From: Chitinolyticbacter meiyuanensis
GTDB taxonomy: Bacteria > Pseudomonadota > Gammaproteobacteria > Burkholderiales > Chitinibacteraceae
Assembly: GCF_008033135.1 (NCBI RefSeq)
Contig: NZ_CP041335.1
Location: forward strand, 1,493,925-1,557,924
Length of the DNA: 64,000 bases
Reading direction: 5' to 3'
Numbering within the stretch: position 1 is the stretch's first letter; the number at the start of each line of letters is the position of its first letter. Below the pieces are notes generated by a model. That model had not been told where the DNA came from, made no database searches, and was given only the letters and a program-made list of their open reading frames with translations. The position numbers and the translations under genes are program-made. Below are positions 1 to 10,239 of this stretch, piece after piece.

Positions 1-503
1 GCCGCACCATCCGGCTGCCGGTCCATGTGATCAAGGAGCTGAACGTCTACCTGCGGGCACAGCGCCATCTCGAGGCCACCATGGGCCACGAGCCCACGCT
101 GGAGGACATCGCCCACCTCGTCGGTAAGGACGTCGAGGACGTGCGTCGGGTGATGGGCTTGAACGAACGTGTAGCCTCGCTCGATGCGCCGCTCGATATC
201 GACCCCATGCTTACCATCGGCGAATCCATCCCCGACGAGCAGACCGACGGCCCCGAAGCCATTCTGCAAAGTGCCGAGGTCGAACGCTATGTGCGCGAAT
301 GGCTGAAGCAACTGAACGACAAGCAGCGCATGGTGATCGAGCGCCGCTACGGGCTCAACGGCCATGAAATCTGTACGCTGGAGGACTTGGCCGCCAGCCT
401 CAGCCTTACTCGTGAACGCGTGCGGCAGATCCAGATTGAGGCGCTGGAGCAACTGCGCCGCATCCTGCGCCGGTACGGCGTGACACGCGACGTGGTGCTA
501 TAG
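1..503 (+). CDS. rpoS: RNA polymerase sigma factor RpoS, C-terminal part (5' end outside window)
   Basis: Stationary-phase/general stress sigma factor. The frame is open from the first base and reads RTIRLPVHVIKELNVYLR, the start of sigma70 region 3, so the true start lies upstream of the window. Region 4 follows with a helix-turn-helix (LEDLAASLSLTRERVRQIQ) that recognises the -35 element. The N-terminal regions 1.2 and 2 are missing only because the window starts here. The RTIRLPVHV segment and the overall spacing fit RpoS better than RpoD or RpoH. The stop codon is followed after 20 bp by a strong terminator shared with the convergent porin gene. Confidence 0.9.
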   Translation, partial: RTIRLPVHVIKELNVYLRAQRHLEATMGHEPTLEDIAHLVGKDVEDVRRVMGLNERVASLDAPLDIDPMLTIGESIPDEQTDGPEAILQSAEVERYVREWLKQLNDKQRMVIERRYGLNGHEICTLEDLAASLSLTRERVRQIQIEALEQLRRILRRYGVTRDVVL

Positions 504-523
504 CAAGCCAGTAGTTCAGGTGC

Positions 524-559
524 CAAAAACAAACCCCGCAAGTGCGGGGTTTGTTTTTG
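524..559. terminator. Bidirectional rho-independent terminator between rpoS and porin
   Basis: Perfect 17-bp inverted repeat (arms 524-540 and 543-559) with a CCCCGCA/TGCGGGG core flanked by A-runs on the left and T-runs on the right. It therefore ends in a U-tract when transcribed in either direction, serving rpoS on the + strand and the porin on the - strand. Confidence 0.9.
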
Positions 560-571
560 CGTTCACCCGAT

Positions 572-1672
572 TCAGAACCCGGTCCATGTTCCAACGAGCA
601 AGCGGGTCACGTTGTCCTCATGCCCGATGCCGTCGAGCTGGTAGCTTGCATGCATGACGCTAGGCTGACCGGCAGTGTCGAGCATGTGGTGGCGCAGTTG
701 GACAAAGCCGACCGTTTGCTTGGATAGGGTATAGGTGTACTGGAAGTTGATGGCCTGTATGCCATCGTTTCGTGTGGCTCCGTCGGTTTCGCTATCGTCG
801 ATGAATTGATACGCAAGAATGAAGTTGTGTTTGCCTGCCGTATATCCGCCTCGCACCAGGTATTGATCCACCGTGGTTTTATCGGCGCCAGCTGCATGGA
901 TATTCGGCACATCGCCTCGCCATTCATGGCGCATGTAGGCACCGCCAACTTCGAACCCCTCGCCAAACCGGAAACGTCCACCAATAAAATACTCGCGTGC
1001 TTTATTGTCCGCGTTATACAGGCCTCCGCTACCCCAGCCGCTGCCGCCGAAGGATGCCGCCTCCGAGTCCATGCTCTCGCTGTTTTTTCCTTGGTAGTAA
1101 CCTGCGTCGAAACTAAATGCCTCGGCAGCATAGGCGGCAGTGACTTCATAAGCGTTGGCATCGCTGGTGCCAGACCCTAGTTCGTACTGAGCACCAAAGG
1201 AGAACCCGGAAAACTTTGGCGACATATAGGTAATGGCGCTTGGGTAATCGACCTCATGTGCGCCGAAGTCCCCGGTCAGATTGGTTACGCCATTGGCGCC
1301 GTAAGGCCAGTCCAGCATGGTGAGATAGAGCGTGGAGAATTGGTTGCCGAAGCGAACGGTACCCCAGGAGGTGTCGTAGCCTATCCAGGCCTCGCGTTGT
1401 CCCCAGCTATCGAAGCGGTAGTTGGTTGCGACCTTTTGCGCCAATCGCCAAGACAAAGAATTGCCATTGTCCAAACGGTCCTTGCCGTCGATGTTGACCA
1501 CGATGGCGATTTCTTCAAGCAGTTTGCCGGTCGTATCGGTATCGGCAAAGTTGTCGCCATTGTTGGTCCGGTAAAACAGATCCATTTCGGCCGAGCCGCC
1601 GATGCTGATCTCCGCGTAGGCCGGTGCGCCGATCATGGCAAGCAGCGCAGCAATCGGAACTAGTTTGCTCAT
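572..1672 (-). CDS. Gram-negative trimeric porin
   Basis: Outer-membrane diffusion porin of the beta-proteobacterial/Neisserial family, about 366 residues. The start at 1672 (MSKLVPIAALLAMIGAPAYA) gives a Sec signal peptide ending in AYA and has GGAG six bases upstream. A further upstream start would add residues that hide the signal peptide. The mature part opens with EISIGGSAEMDLFYR, typical of the first porin strand, has alternating beta-strand segments, and ends in a C-terminal Phe (VGTWTGF), the BAM recognition signature. It is convergent with rpoS and sits next to the arginine catabolic genes, but nothing in the sequence shows substrate specificity. Confidence 0.85.
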   Translation of the reverse strand: MSKLVPIAALLAMIGAPAYAEISIGGSAEMDLFYRTNNGDNFADTDTTGKLLEEIAIVVNIDGKDRLDNGNSLSWRLAQKVATNYRFDSWGQREAWIGYDTSWGTVRFGNQFSTLYLTMLDWPYGANGVTNLTGDFGAHEVDYPSAITYMSPKFSGFSFGAQYELGSGTSDANAYEVTAAYAAEAFSFDAGYYQGKNSESMDSEAASFGGSGWGSGGLYNADNKAREYFIGGRFRFGEGFEVGGAYMRHEWRGDVPNIHAAGADKTTVDQYLVRGGYTAGKHNFILAYQFIDDSETDGATRNDGIQAINFQYTYTLSKQTVGFVQLRHHMLDTAGQPSVMHASYQLDGIGHEDNVTRLLVGTWTGF

Positions 1673-1794
1673 GATTTCTCCAGACAGAGTGGGAACAGAA
1701 ATATGACCATCCATTTTGCATAGAGCTTGCAGCTAACTAGGTCAAGCTAATCGACGGGCAGGGTTTCGCGAGGGCATGCTGGGGATAGTCCGCA

Positions 1795-1824
1795 TTGGTC
1801 CGGCCGCGGGGCGGTTGCTACATT
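1795..1824 (+). promoter_or_regulatory. Candidate sigma70 promoter of the ast operon
   Basis: TTGGTC (1795-1800), an 18-bp spacer, then TACATT (1819-1824) preceded by TGC as an extended -10. It lies about 28 bp upstream of the astA start. It was read by eye only. Confidence 0.4.
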
Positions 1825-1852
1825 GCAAGGCGATCAAAGGAGTGCTGCGCCC

Positions 1853-2887
1853 ATGTTGTTTCGAACCATTGCCGCCGACGATCTCGCGGCTTTGCTGGCG
1901 TTGGCAAGCGAGGCGGGCGTGGGCGTCACCACGCTGCAGCCGGACCGGCAGCGGCTGGCGGCGCGCATCGAAGCGCACCTCGCCTCGGTGAATGGCACGC
2001 CGGAGCTCGGCGAGGCGAGCTATGTGTTCGTGTTGGAAGAGGAGGGCAGCGGCCGCATCGTCGGTAGCTCGGCGATCGAGGCGGCTGTGGGCATGCACGA
2101 TACCTGGTACAACTATCGCGTTGGCTTGTCGGTGCACGCGTCGCGCGAACTGGGTATCTACAAGCAGTTGCCGACGCTGTTCCTGACTTCGGATCTTACC
2201 GGCTCATCCGAGCTGTGCTCGCTGTTCCTGTTGCCCGACTGGCGCCACGACGGCAATGGCGCATTGCTGTCCAAGGCCCGTTTCCTTTTCATGGCGGAAT
2301 TCCCCGAGCGTTTTGCCGAGCGGGTAATCGCCGAGATGCGCGGCATGTCGGACGACGAAGGGCGTTCACCGTTCTGGGAGAGCCTGGGCCGGCACTTCTT
2401 CAAGATGGATTTCGCGCGCGCGGATTTCCTCTCCTACGTGGGCAGTAAGTCCTTCATTGCCGAGTTAATGCCCAAATACCCGATCTACACCACCTTGCTG
2501 TCGGAAGAGGCGCAGGCTGCGCTTGCAGAGGTACATCCGGCCACCCGACCGGCGCGGCGCTTGCTGGAACATGAGGGGTTTCGTTACCAGGGCTACATCG
2601 ACATCTTCGATGCGGGCCCCAGCCTGGAGTGCTCGCTGGCGGATATCCGCGCGGTGCGCAAATCCGCCTGCTTCGATGCGCTGTCGGTCACCAGCGAGCC
2701 CAAGGGCAGCACGGCATGGCTGGTCAGCAACCGGCGGCTTGCCGATTTCCGCGCGGTGTTGGCAATGACCCGGCCGCTGGAAAATACCTTGCCGCTGACC
2801 CCGTCCGTGCTGGCGCAGCTCGATCTCGCCGATGGCGACAGCGTGCGCGCGGTACCGCTGGCCTCCGGCAGCAGTCACAAGGAGTAA
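1853..2887 (+). CDS. astA: Arginine N-succinyltransferase AstA
   Basis: Transfers succinyl from succinyl-CoA to the alpha-amino group of L-arginine, the first step of the AST pathway of arginine catabolism. The 344-residue product matches the usual family length. The ATG at 1853 (MLFRTIAADDLAALL) has AAAGGAG ten bases upstream; the open frame extends further up but without support. The C-terminal EGFRYQGYIDIFDAGP segment is characteristic of AstA. It is the first gene of astA-astD-astB-astE, and its stop overlaps the ribosome binding site of astD. There is a single AstA-type gene here rather than the AruF/AruG pair of pseudomonads. Confidence 0.93.
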   Translation: MLFRTIAADDLAALLALASEAGVGVTTLQPDRQRLAARIEAHLASVNGTPELGEASYVFVLEEEGSGRIVGSSAIEAAVGMHDTWYNYRVGLSVHASRELGIYKQLPTLFLTSDLTGSSELCSLFLLPDWRHDGNGALLSKARFLFMAEFPERFAERVIAEMRGMSDDEGRSPFWESLGRHFFKMDFARADFLSYVGSKSFIAELMPKYPIYTTLLSEEAQAALAEVHPATRPARRLLEHEGFRYQGYIDIFDAGPSLECSLADIRAVRKSACFDALSVTSEPKGSTAWLVSNRRLADFRAVLAMTRPLENTLPLTPSVLAQLDLADGDSVRAVPLASGSSHKE

Positions 2888-4348
<1,461 letters not shown>

Positions 4349-4355
4349 GGTGCGC

Positions 4356-5702
4356 ATGAACGCGTTCGAAGCCAATTTCGATGGCCTGGTTGGCCCGACC
4401 CATCACTACGGCGGCCATTCCTTCGGCAACGTTGCCTCCACTGGCAACGCGGGGCAATTGGCCAATCCCAAGGCCGCAGCGTTGCAGGGCCTGGCCAAGA
4501 TGAAGGCGCTGGCGGACCTCGGTTATCGGCAAGGCGTGTTGCCGCCGCAGGAGCGGCCGGCCGTGTGGGCGTTGCGCCAGGTGGGCTTTGTCGGCACCGA
4601 TCCGGAAGTGCTGCTGGCGGCGGCACAAGCCGCGCCACAACTGCTGTCTACTCTTTCGTCAGCGTCCAGCATGTGGACCGCCAACGCCGCCACGGTCAGC
4701 CCCTCTGCCGACACCGCCGATGGTCGCGTGCATTTCACCGTGGCCAACCTGCAGAACAAATACCACCGCAGCATCGAGCACGCGCAAACCGCGCGCAGCC
4801 TGCGTGCCATCTTCAGCAACGCTGCGCATTTTGCCGTGCACGACGCGCTGCCCATGCATCCGGCTTTCGGTGACGAGGGCGCGGCCAATCACACCCGGTT
4901 CTGCCACGATTACGGCGCGGCTGGCGTCGAGCTCTTCGTCTACGGCCGTCGCCATTGGGGCGGCACGACCGAGCCACAGCGCTACCCGGCGCGGCAGACG
5001 CTGGAAGCGAGCGAGGCGGTGGCGCGGCTGCATGGCCTCTCAGCTGAATGCACCGTTTACGCGCAACAGAATCCGGCGGTGATCGACGCCGGTGTGTTCC
5101 ACAACGACGTAATCGCCGTCGGCAATCGCAACGTGTTGTTCTGCCACCAGCAGGCTTTTGTTGAGCAGCAGGCGGTATACCACGAGCTTGATTCCAAAAT
5201 GGGCGGCGGCCTCACGGTGATCGAAGTGCCAACTGCCGAAGTCGGGGTAGAGGATGCGGTACGCAGCTATCTGTTCAACAGCCAGCTGCTCGATGCCGGC
5301 AACGGCCGCATGCGGCTGGCCGTGCCCGAGGAGTGTCGCAAGCAATCGGCAGTGTGGGCCTATCTGCAAGCGCTGGAGCGGCAGGGCCGGATCGCCGAGG
5401 TGCTGGTGTTCGATCTCAAACAGAGTATGCAGAACGGGGGTGGCCCGGCCTGCTTGCGGCTGCGCGTGGCATTGACCGAGGCTGAGGCAACGGCGGTGAA
5501 TCCCAAGGTGTGGTTGAACGATGAGCTGCACGCGCGGCTTACCGATTGGGTCGAGATCCACTACCGCGATCGGTTGGGCGTGGCTGATCTGGCCGATCCG
5601 CAACTGTTGCTGGAAGTGCGGACGGCGCTCGATGAGCTGACCCGCATCCTGGGGCTTGGCAGCATTTACCCGTTCCAATATGGCGGAACCGGGCTAAGCT
5701 GA
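4356..5702 (+). CDS. astB: N-succinylarginine dihydrolase AstB
   Basis: Hydrolyses N2-succinylarginine to succinylornithine, CO2 and two ammonia, the second step of the AST pathway. The 448 residues match the family. Cys366 in [11 protein letters not shown] is the expected nucleophile, at the same place as Cys365 of the E. coli enzyme. The N-terminus [18 protein letters not shown] is typical. ATG at 4356 is preferred over the in-frame GTG at 4350 because TTGAGG lies just upstream and the product then begins at the conserved [10 protein letters not shown]. It starts 7 bp after astD. Confidence 0.93.
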   Translation: MNAFEANFDGLVGPTHHYGGHSFGNVASTGNAGQLANPKAAALQGLAKMKALADLGYRQGVLPPQERPAVWALRQVGFVGTDPEVLLAAAQAAPQLLSTLSSASSMWTANAATVSPSADTADGRVHFTVANLQNKYHRSIEHAQTARSLRAIFSNAAHFAVHDALPMHPAFGDEGAANHTRFCHDYGAAGVELFVYGRRHWGGTTEPQRYPARQTLEASEAVARLHGLSAECTVYAQQNPAVIDAGVFHNDVIAVGNRNVLFCHQQAFVEQQAVYHELDSKMGGGLTVIEVPTAEVGVEDAVRSYLFNSQLLDAGNGRMRLAVPEECRKQSAVWAYLQALERQGRIAEVLVFDLKQSMQNGGGPACLRLRVALTEAEATAVNPKVWLNDELHARLTDWVEIHYRDRLGVADLADPQLLLEVRTALDELTRILGLGSIYPFQYGGTGLS

Positions 5703-5729
5703 CGGCTATCCGTAGCCCGATCCGACACC

Positions 5730-6743
5730 ATGCCCTTGACCCGTTTCCTGCAAGACACCCTCGCTGGCCGTACTGCCACTGCATTGCCCTATACCCTGCC
5801 GAACGGCGTGCGGGTACAGGTGATGGACGAGGGGGTGATCCGCTTCGAGCCCAAGGACAGCGAGGCGCGCAAGCTTGATCTGGTGGTTTCCAGTGGCATC
5901 CACGGCAACGAGACCGCACCGGTGGAGCTGGTCGACCAGCTGATCGGCGAGTTGTTGCGCGGCGAGCTGCGACTGCGCTCGCGCGTGTTGTTCCTGTTCG
6001 GCAATGTCGAGGCATTGCGGCGCGGCGAGCGTTTCGTCGAGACCGACATGAACCGCTTGTTCTGCCGCATTCCAGAAGTGAGCGACGGCACCGAGCAGCG
6101 CCGTGCCACCATGCTGGAAATCCATGTAATGCGCTTCTTCGCGCGCGCGATGCAGGATGGCAAGCCGCGCCTGCATTACGACTTGCACACCGCCATCCAT
6201 GGCAGCCTGCTCGAGAAGTTCGCCATCTACCCGCTGCCGCCAGCCGGGCGCGATTTCGATCCGCAGCAGATTGCGCGGCTCGCCGATGGCGGTGTCGAGG
6301 CGGTGCTGTTGCAGTCGACGCAGGCGCCCACGTTCTCCTTCTATTCCAGCCGCCATTGCGATGCTGCTGCCTTCACCATAGAGCTGGGCCGGGCCATGCC
6401 GTTTGGCCAGAACCAGGGCATCGATCTCTCCCGCATGGGCGATTACCTGCGTGGTCTGATTGCCGGCGAGATCCCGCAGCCGGAACGGGTGCCGGCCGGC
6501 CTGCCGGTCTATCGGGTATCGCGCGAGGTGGTGAAGCAGAGCGAGGCATTCCGCCTGCTGATCGATGGCAAGACCGACAACTTCACGCCATTGCCGCAAG
6601 GCATGCTGCTGGCTGAAGATGGCGAAACGCGCTGGATAGTCGACGAGGCGGACGCACGCATCATTTTCCCCAATCCCGAGGTTGCCATCGGCCAGCGCGC
6701 CGGGCTGATCATCGTGCCGGACCGGCGCTTCCAAGACACCTGA
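5730..6743 (+). CDS. astE: Succinylglutamate desuccinylase AstE
   Basis: Zinc hydrolase that releases glutamate and succinate in the last step of the AST pathway. It belongs to the M14-like AstE/AspA family and is 337 residues long. The zinc ligands are visible as His58 and Glu61 in GIHGNE and His153 in YDLHTAIHG. Glu218 in FTIELGRA is the likely catalytic glutamate. It begins 27 bp after astB with no clear Shine-Dalgarno sequence, so translation may depend on operon coupling. It ends at a strong terminator that also forms the 3' end of the convergent NlpC/P60 gene. Confidence 0.92.
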   Translation: MPLTRFLQDTLAGRTATALPYTLPNGVRVQVMDEGVIRFEPKDSEARKLDLVVSSGIHGNETAPVELVDQLIGELLRGELRLRSRVLFLFGNVEALRRGERFVETDMNRLFCRIPEVSDGTEQRRATMLEIHVMRFFARAMQDGKPRLHYDLHTAIHGSLLEKFAIYPLPPAGRDFDPQQIARLADGGVEAVLLQSTQAPTFSFYSSRHCDAAAFTIELGRAMPFGQNQGIDLSRMGDYLRGLIAGEIPQPERVPAGLPVYRVSREVVKQSEAFRLLIDGKTDNFTPLPQGMLLAEDGETRWIVDEADARIIFPNPEVAIGQRAGLIIVPDRRFQDT

Positions 6744-6747
6744 CCAG

Positions 6748-6776
6748 AAAAAACGCCGCAATCAGCGGCGTTTTTT
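6748..6776. terminator. Bidirectional terminator after astE, inside the 3' end of the convergent gene
   Basis: Arms AAAAAACGCCGC (6748-6759) and GCGGCGTTTTTT (6765-6776) with a 5-nt loop. The right arm doubles as the last codons (Lys-Lys-Arg-Arg) of the gene on the - strand, whose stop falls in the loop. Confidence 0.88.
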
Positions 6777-7577
6777 CTTGGTGGCCAACTTGGCCTTGGG
6801 TTTGGCGCTGCTGCTTGAGCAGACTTCCACGGTCTTTGTCTTGCCTTTGACCTTGCGCTTCACGGTGCGGCACTGCCGGCTGCCGGCGGCGCGCACTGCG
6901 GTCTCGGTGGGCTGGCCGGCGCTGGCGAGCAACCCGGCGACGTTCAAGCCCTCGCCGTTGATACGCCGGGCGCCATTCCAGCGGTTCTTCCAGTAGGCCA
7001 TCTGGATGTTCTCCACCTGCACGCTCTTGCCGGCGCGCGGGGAATGGATGAACTTGTCGTCGCCCAGGTAGATGCCAACGTGGGAGAAGGCGCGGCCCAG
7101 CGTATTGAAGAACACTAGATCGCCCGGCTTCAGCGCTTCGCGTTCGACATCGGCACCGATACGGCTCATCGCCAGCGCGTTGTGCGGCAGTGCCACGTTC
7201 AATGAGCTCTGGAACACATAGCGCACGAAACCGCTGCAATCGAGACCCGATGCTGGATCGTTGCCGCCGTACTTGTACTGCACGCCGATTAGGCTCATTG
7301 CCTGCAGCAGCAGGCCTTGTGCTGCGGCGTGTTCGTCGACTGCGGGCTCTGGCTGTGGACGCTTGCTCTGGCTGGCCCAGGCGTTGCGGCGCTCTGCCTC
7401 GATACCTGCTTCCGGCGCCGCTTCCGTGCCTTTTACCGGTTCACCGCTGCCATCGACAAGGCGCGTGCCGGTTTCTCCCTGCGCGTGCGGCTGGGCGATT
7501 TCATCGGCATAAACGGGGGACAGCCACAGCGCGCCGAGCAGGGCGCACAGGACGTAGTGGCGGTGTTGCAATTTCAT
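6762..7577 (-). CDS. NlpC/P60 family cell-wall hydrolase (C40 peptidase)
   Basis: Secreted cysteine peptidase expected to cut peptidoglycan stem peptides. MKLQHRHYVLCALLGALWLSPVYA is a signal peptide. A linker of about 60 residues precedes the NlpC/P60 domain at about 88-215, with Cys114 in LDCSGFV, the catalytic His in SHVGIYLG and a further His in FIHSPR. The C-terminus is strongly basic, ending in KLATKKKRR. The start at 7577 is chosen over a TTG three codons upstream, and neither has a clear Shine-Dalgarno. The last codons form the right arm of the shared terminator. Confidence 0.85.
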   Translation of the reverse strand: MKLQHRHYVLCALLGALWLSPVYADEIAQPHAQGETGTRLVDGSGEPVKGTEAAPEAGIEAERRNAWASQSKRPQPEPAVDEHAAAQGLLLQAMSLIGVQYKYGGNDPASGLDCSGFVRYVFQSSLNVALPHNALAMSRIGADVEREALKPGDLVFFNTLGRAFSHVGIYLGDDKFIHSPRAGKSVQVENIQMAYWKNRWNGARRINGEGLNVAGLLASAGQPTETAVRAAGSRQCRTVKRKVKGKTKTVEVCSSSSAKPKAKLATKKKRR

Positions 7578-7680
7578 GGAGGGCAAATGTATCGGTGCTT
7601 TTGTAAGCTGTAAAGCGCTGCGGCAACACGACCACTTGCATAGTCCACGCCGCGGCGAGCGCTGTACCGGCGAATCCGGC

Positions 7681-7686
7681 TAGAAT
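7681..7686 (+). promoter_or_regulatory. Candidate -10 element of the UbiB-like gene
   Basis: TAGAAT 34 bp upstream of the start, in a GGC-TAGAAT-CGGG context. A -35 element is not convincing. Confidence 0.35.
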
Positions 7687-7719
7687 CGGGCAACCGTTCA
7701 GGCCCCCAGATGGAGCCCC

Positions 7720-9405
7720 ATGCTCAAGGAAACGTTCACCGTCATGCGCGATCTGCCGCGCGTGCGCGAGATCATCGCCGTGCTGATGCGCCACGGCCTC
7801 GGCAACCTGGTGCACCGGCTAGGGCTGGCACGCGGGCTGGAGCGCAGTGCCGACATCCTGCATCTGCCGGGCAACCATGAAATCGAGGCGCTGGATGCAC
7901 CGGTACGGGTGCGCCGCGCGCTGGAGGAGCTGGGGCCGACCTTCATCAAGCTGGGCCAAGTGCTGGCCACCCGGGTCGATGTGTTCCCGCCCGAATGGAT
8001 CTTCGAATTCGAGAAGCTGCAAAGCCATGTGCCGGCGCTGCCCTATGGCACCATCGTGGCCGAGCTCACTGATATCCTCGGCGCCGATCCGCACACCATC
8101 TTCACTGAGATTGATCCGGAGCCGGTCGGCTCTGCCTCGATCGCCCAGGTGCACCACGCGCGCCTGTCCGGCGGCGAAGAGGTGGTACTGAAAATCCGCC
8201 GACCGGACATCACGCCCAAGATCGAAGCCGACCTGCGCATCCTGCGGCACATCGCCGGCCTGATGGAGTTCGAGTTTGCCGACGTGCGCCGCTACCAGCC
8301 GGTGAAGATCGTCGACGAATTCGCCAAATCGCTACGGCGCGAGCTGAACCTGTCTGTCGAGGCACGCAACCTGGAGCGTTTCGCCCAGAACTTTGCCGGC
8401 CAGACCGATATCATCATTCCCGACATCCACTGGGGTTACACCAGCGAGCGGCTCAACGTGCAAAGCTGGGTCGGCGGCGTGGCCGGCAACCAGATCGAAC
8501 AGCTGGCGGTGCTCGGTTACGACCGCAAGGTGCTGGCGGCACGGGGCGCCGATGCCGTGTTGAAGATGGTGCTGATCGATGGCTACTTCCATGCCGATCC
8601 GCACCCCGGCAACGTCAAGTACCTGCCGGGCGATCGGATCGCCTTCCTTGATTTCGGCATGGTCGGCCGCCTGCCGCACCCGCGGCGTGACCAGATCGTC
8701 GACCTGTTGGCGGCGCTGGCCGAGCGCGATGAGCGCGGTATTCTCAACGTATTGCTGGAGTGGACCGGTGACGTGGTGGTCGACGAGGAAAAGCTCGCCG
8801 CCGACATCGCCGACTTCATGTTCAACTATGAGAACCTGTCGCTGAAGGACATCCAGTTCGGCCACCTGTTGAACGACGTGGCGGTGATCATGCGCGAGCA
8901 CGAGATCACGCTGCCGTCCGACCTCACGTTGCTGTTCAAGGCGCTGATCACACTGGAAGGCCTGGGCCGGCAGCTCGATCCGGATTTCCAGATGGTGCAT
9001 CACCTCACGCCATTCGTGCGCGAGGTGATCATCGCCCGCTATCACCCCCGGTCATTGTTCAAGACCGGCAAGGAATCGCTGTTTGAGGCCGTGGGCCTGA
9101 TCGCCGGCCTGCCGCGCGACGTGGGCAAGCTGATCAAGCAGGTACGGCGTGGTCAGTTCAAGGTCGACCTGGACCTGAAGCGACTCGACCATTTCGGGCT
9201 GCAGCTCTCCAAGAGCGCCAACCGCCTGACCATGGGCATCGTTACCGGTGCGCTGATCATCGGTTCTTCCATCGTGATGACGGTCAAGACCGGTCCCATG
9301 CTGTTCGGCCTGCCGGCGTTGGGCTTCATCGGTTTTCTGATCGCCTTCTTCAATACACTGTGGATCATTTTCTCGATCTGGGTTTCGAGCAAGGAGGAGC
9401 GCTGA
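7720..9405 (+). CDS. AarF/UbiB (ABC1/ADCK) kinase-like family protein
   Basis: Atypical protein-kinase-like ATPase of the ABC1 family, whose characterised bacterial member UbiB is needed for ubiquinone synthesis. Visible motifs are KLGQVLATR (the KxGQ signature), GSASIAQVHHARL with the Ala-rich loop, FHADPHPGNV in the catalytic loop and FLDFGMVGRL in place of DFG. The last 60 residues hold two hydrophobic segments for membrane anchoring, as in UbiB. At 561 residues it is a little longer than E. coli UbiB (546). It is not next to ubiE/ubiJ, so it may be a paralogue rather than UbiB itself and no symbol is given. TGGAG precedes the start by 6 nt. Confidence 0.88.
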   Translation: MLKETFTVMRDLPRVREIIAVLMRHGLGNLVHRLGLARGLERSADILHLPGNHEIEALDAPVRVRRALEELGPTFIKLGQVLATRVDVFPPEWIFEFEKLQSHVPALPYGTIVAELTDILGADPHTIFTEIDPEPVGSASIAQVHHARLSGGEEVVLKIRRPDITPKIEADLRILRHIAGLMEFEFADVRRYQPVKIVDEFAKSLRRELNLSVEARNLERFAQNFAGQTDIIIPDIHWGYTSERLNVQSWVGGVAGNQIEQLAVLGYDRKVLAARGADAVLKMVLIDGYFHADPHPGNVKYLPGDRIAFLDFGMVGRLPHPRRDQIVDLLAALAERDERGILNVLLEWTGDVVVDEEKLAADIADFMFNYENLSLKDIQFGHLLNDVAVIMREHEITLPSDLTLLFKALITLEGLGRQLDPDFQMVHHLTPFVREVIIARYHPRSLFKTGKESLFEAVGLIAGLPRDVGKLIKQVRRGQFKVDLDLKRLDHFGLQLSKSANRLTMGIVTGALIIGSSIVMTVKTGPMLFGLPALGFIGFLIAFFNTLWIIFSIWVSSKEER

Positions 9406-9764
9406 TGAGCACACACATCATCGCTTTCAACGGTGTGCAACCAGAGGCAGTCTACGATCGGCCGCGACCGGATCGGCTGGTGAGTGGCAATCCGCTGCGT
9501 ACCACCTGGGAGCATTACGCGCAGCGTGGCGTATCGAGCGGAGTCTGGGCCTGCGAGGTAGGGAGCTGGAATATCCGCTTCGCCGACGACAAGGACGAGT
9601 TCTTCTGCGTGATCGAGGGGCGGGTGCGGCTGTGGAACGAGGCCGGTGAGGCGACCGAGGTCGGGCCGGGTGAAGCGGCGGTGATTCCCTGTGGCTTTGT
9701 CGGTCGCTTCGAGGTGGTCGAGCCAGTGCGCAAGTATTTCGTGGTGGTGGAGCGGGGCGGCTAG
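9405..9764 (+). CDS. Cupin-domain protein (EutQ/DUF861-like)
   Basis: A 119-residue single-domain cupin. The core reads DEFFCVIEGRVRLWNEAG followed by VGPGEAAVIPCGFVGRFEV, matching the two cupin motifs of the DUF861 type. The start is ATG 9405, overlapping the UbiB-like stop as TGATG with AAGGAGGAG upstream, so the two genes are translationally coupled. Substrate and metal use cannot be inferred. Such cupins are often small-molecule binding or isomerase-like proteins. Confidence 0.8.
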   Translation: MSTHIIAFNGVQPEAVYDRPRPDRLVSGNPLRTTWEHYAQRGVSSGVWACEVGSWNIRFADDKDEFFCVIEGRVRLWNEAGEATEVGPGEAAVIPCGFVGRFEVVEPVRKYFVVVERGG

Positions 9765-9943
9765 GGCGCTTCGTCCATGTGGCAGGACGATGTGGCGTAC
9801 TCCCAGGCGCTACCCGCGTCGAGGCAACGGTCGATTGCCCAAAAATCCTGCAACTGGTGGTACAGCAATGCAGCAATCATGGCGGTGCTGCACGCGAGCA
9901 GCGTGGCGTAAAGCACGATCTGTCGATTTCGCCGGGACATCAT
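9761..9943 (-). CDS. Small single-pass membrane protein, unknown
   Basis: 60 residues with one hydrophobic stretch (about 8-28, IVLYATLLACSTAMIAALLY) after a basic N-terminus (MMSRRNRQ), followed by a short tail with two Cys residues, so probably an inner-membrane protein with its C-terminus outside. Its ATG overlaps the rnfH stop as ATGA, the usual sign of coupling, which is the main argument that it is real. I do not recognise the family. It is convergent with the cupin gene and their ends overlap by 4 bp. Confidence 0.65.
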   Translation of the reverse strand: MMSRRNRQIVLYATLLACSTAMIAALLYHQLQDFWAIDRCLDAGSAWEYATSSCHMDEAP

Positions 9944-10239
9944 TTGCTTCTGGTTGAGCGACCTTCTTCCACCCGTTGACGCCTGACGTCCTTGGGGTCC
10001 GCCTGTAGCGGACGATAAATCTCGACCCGGTCGTGATCGCGCAATACGGTCTCTGGTTTCACGATCTTGCTGAAGATACCGATCGCGCTGCGGGCAAGAT
10101 CGATCTCGGGAAAGGCCTGCAGCAGGCCGGAGCGGGCAATGGCGTCGGCGGCGGTGCTGCCGGCCGCCAGTGTCAGGGTGACCAGCTGTTGCCGGTCAGG
10201 CAGCGCATACACCACCTCGACGCGCAGCAGCTCAGCCAT
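9940..10239 (-). CDS. rnfH: RnfH/RatB family ubiquitin-like protein
   Basis: Small beta-grasp protein (99 residues) of the UPF0125/RnfH family, encoded beside ratA in many proteobacteria. LRVEVVYALPDRQQLVTLTL followed by GSTAADAIARSGLL and LRDHDRVEIYRPLQADPKDVRR is the diagnostic pattern. Start ATG 10239 lies inside the ratA frame: the two overlap by 8 nt (ATGGCTGA). Its role is unsettled. It was named for an association with the Rnf complex and also for the RatAB locus. Confidence 0.88.
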   Translation of the reverse strand: MAELLRVEVVYALPDRQQLVTLTLAAGSTAADAIARSGLLQAFPEIDLARSAIGIFSKIVKPETVLRDHDRVEIYRPLQADPKDVRRQRVEEGRSTRSK

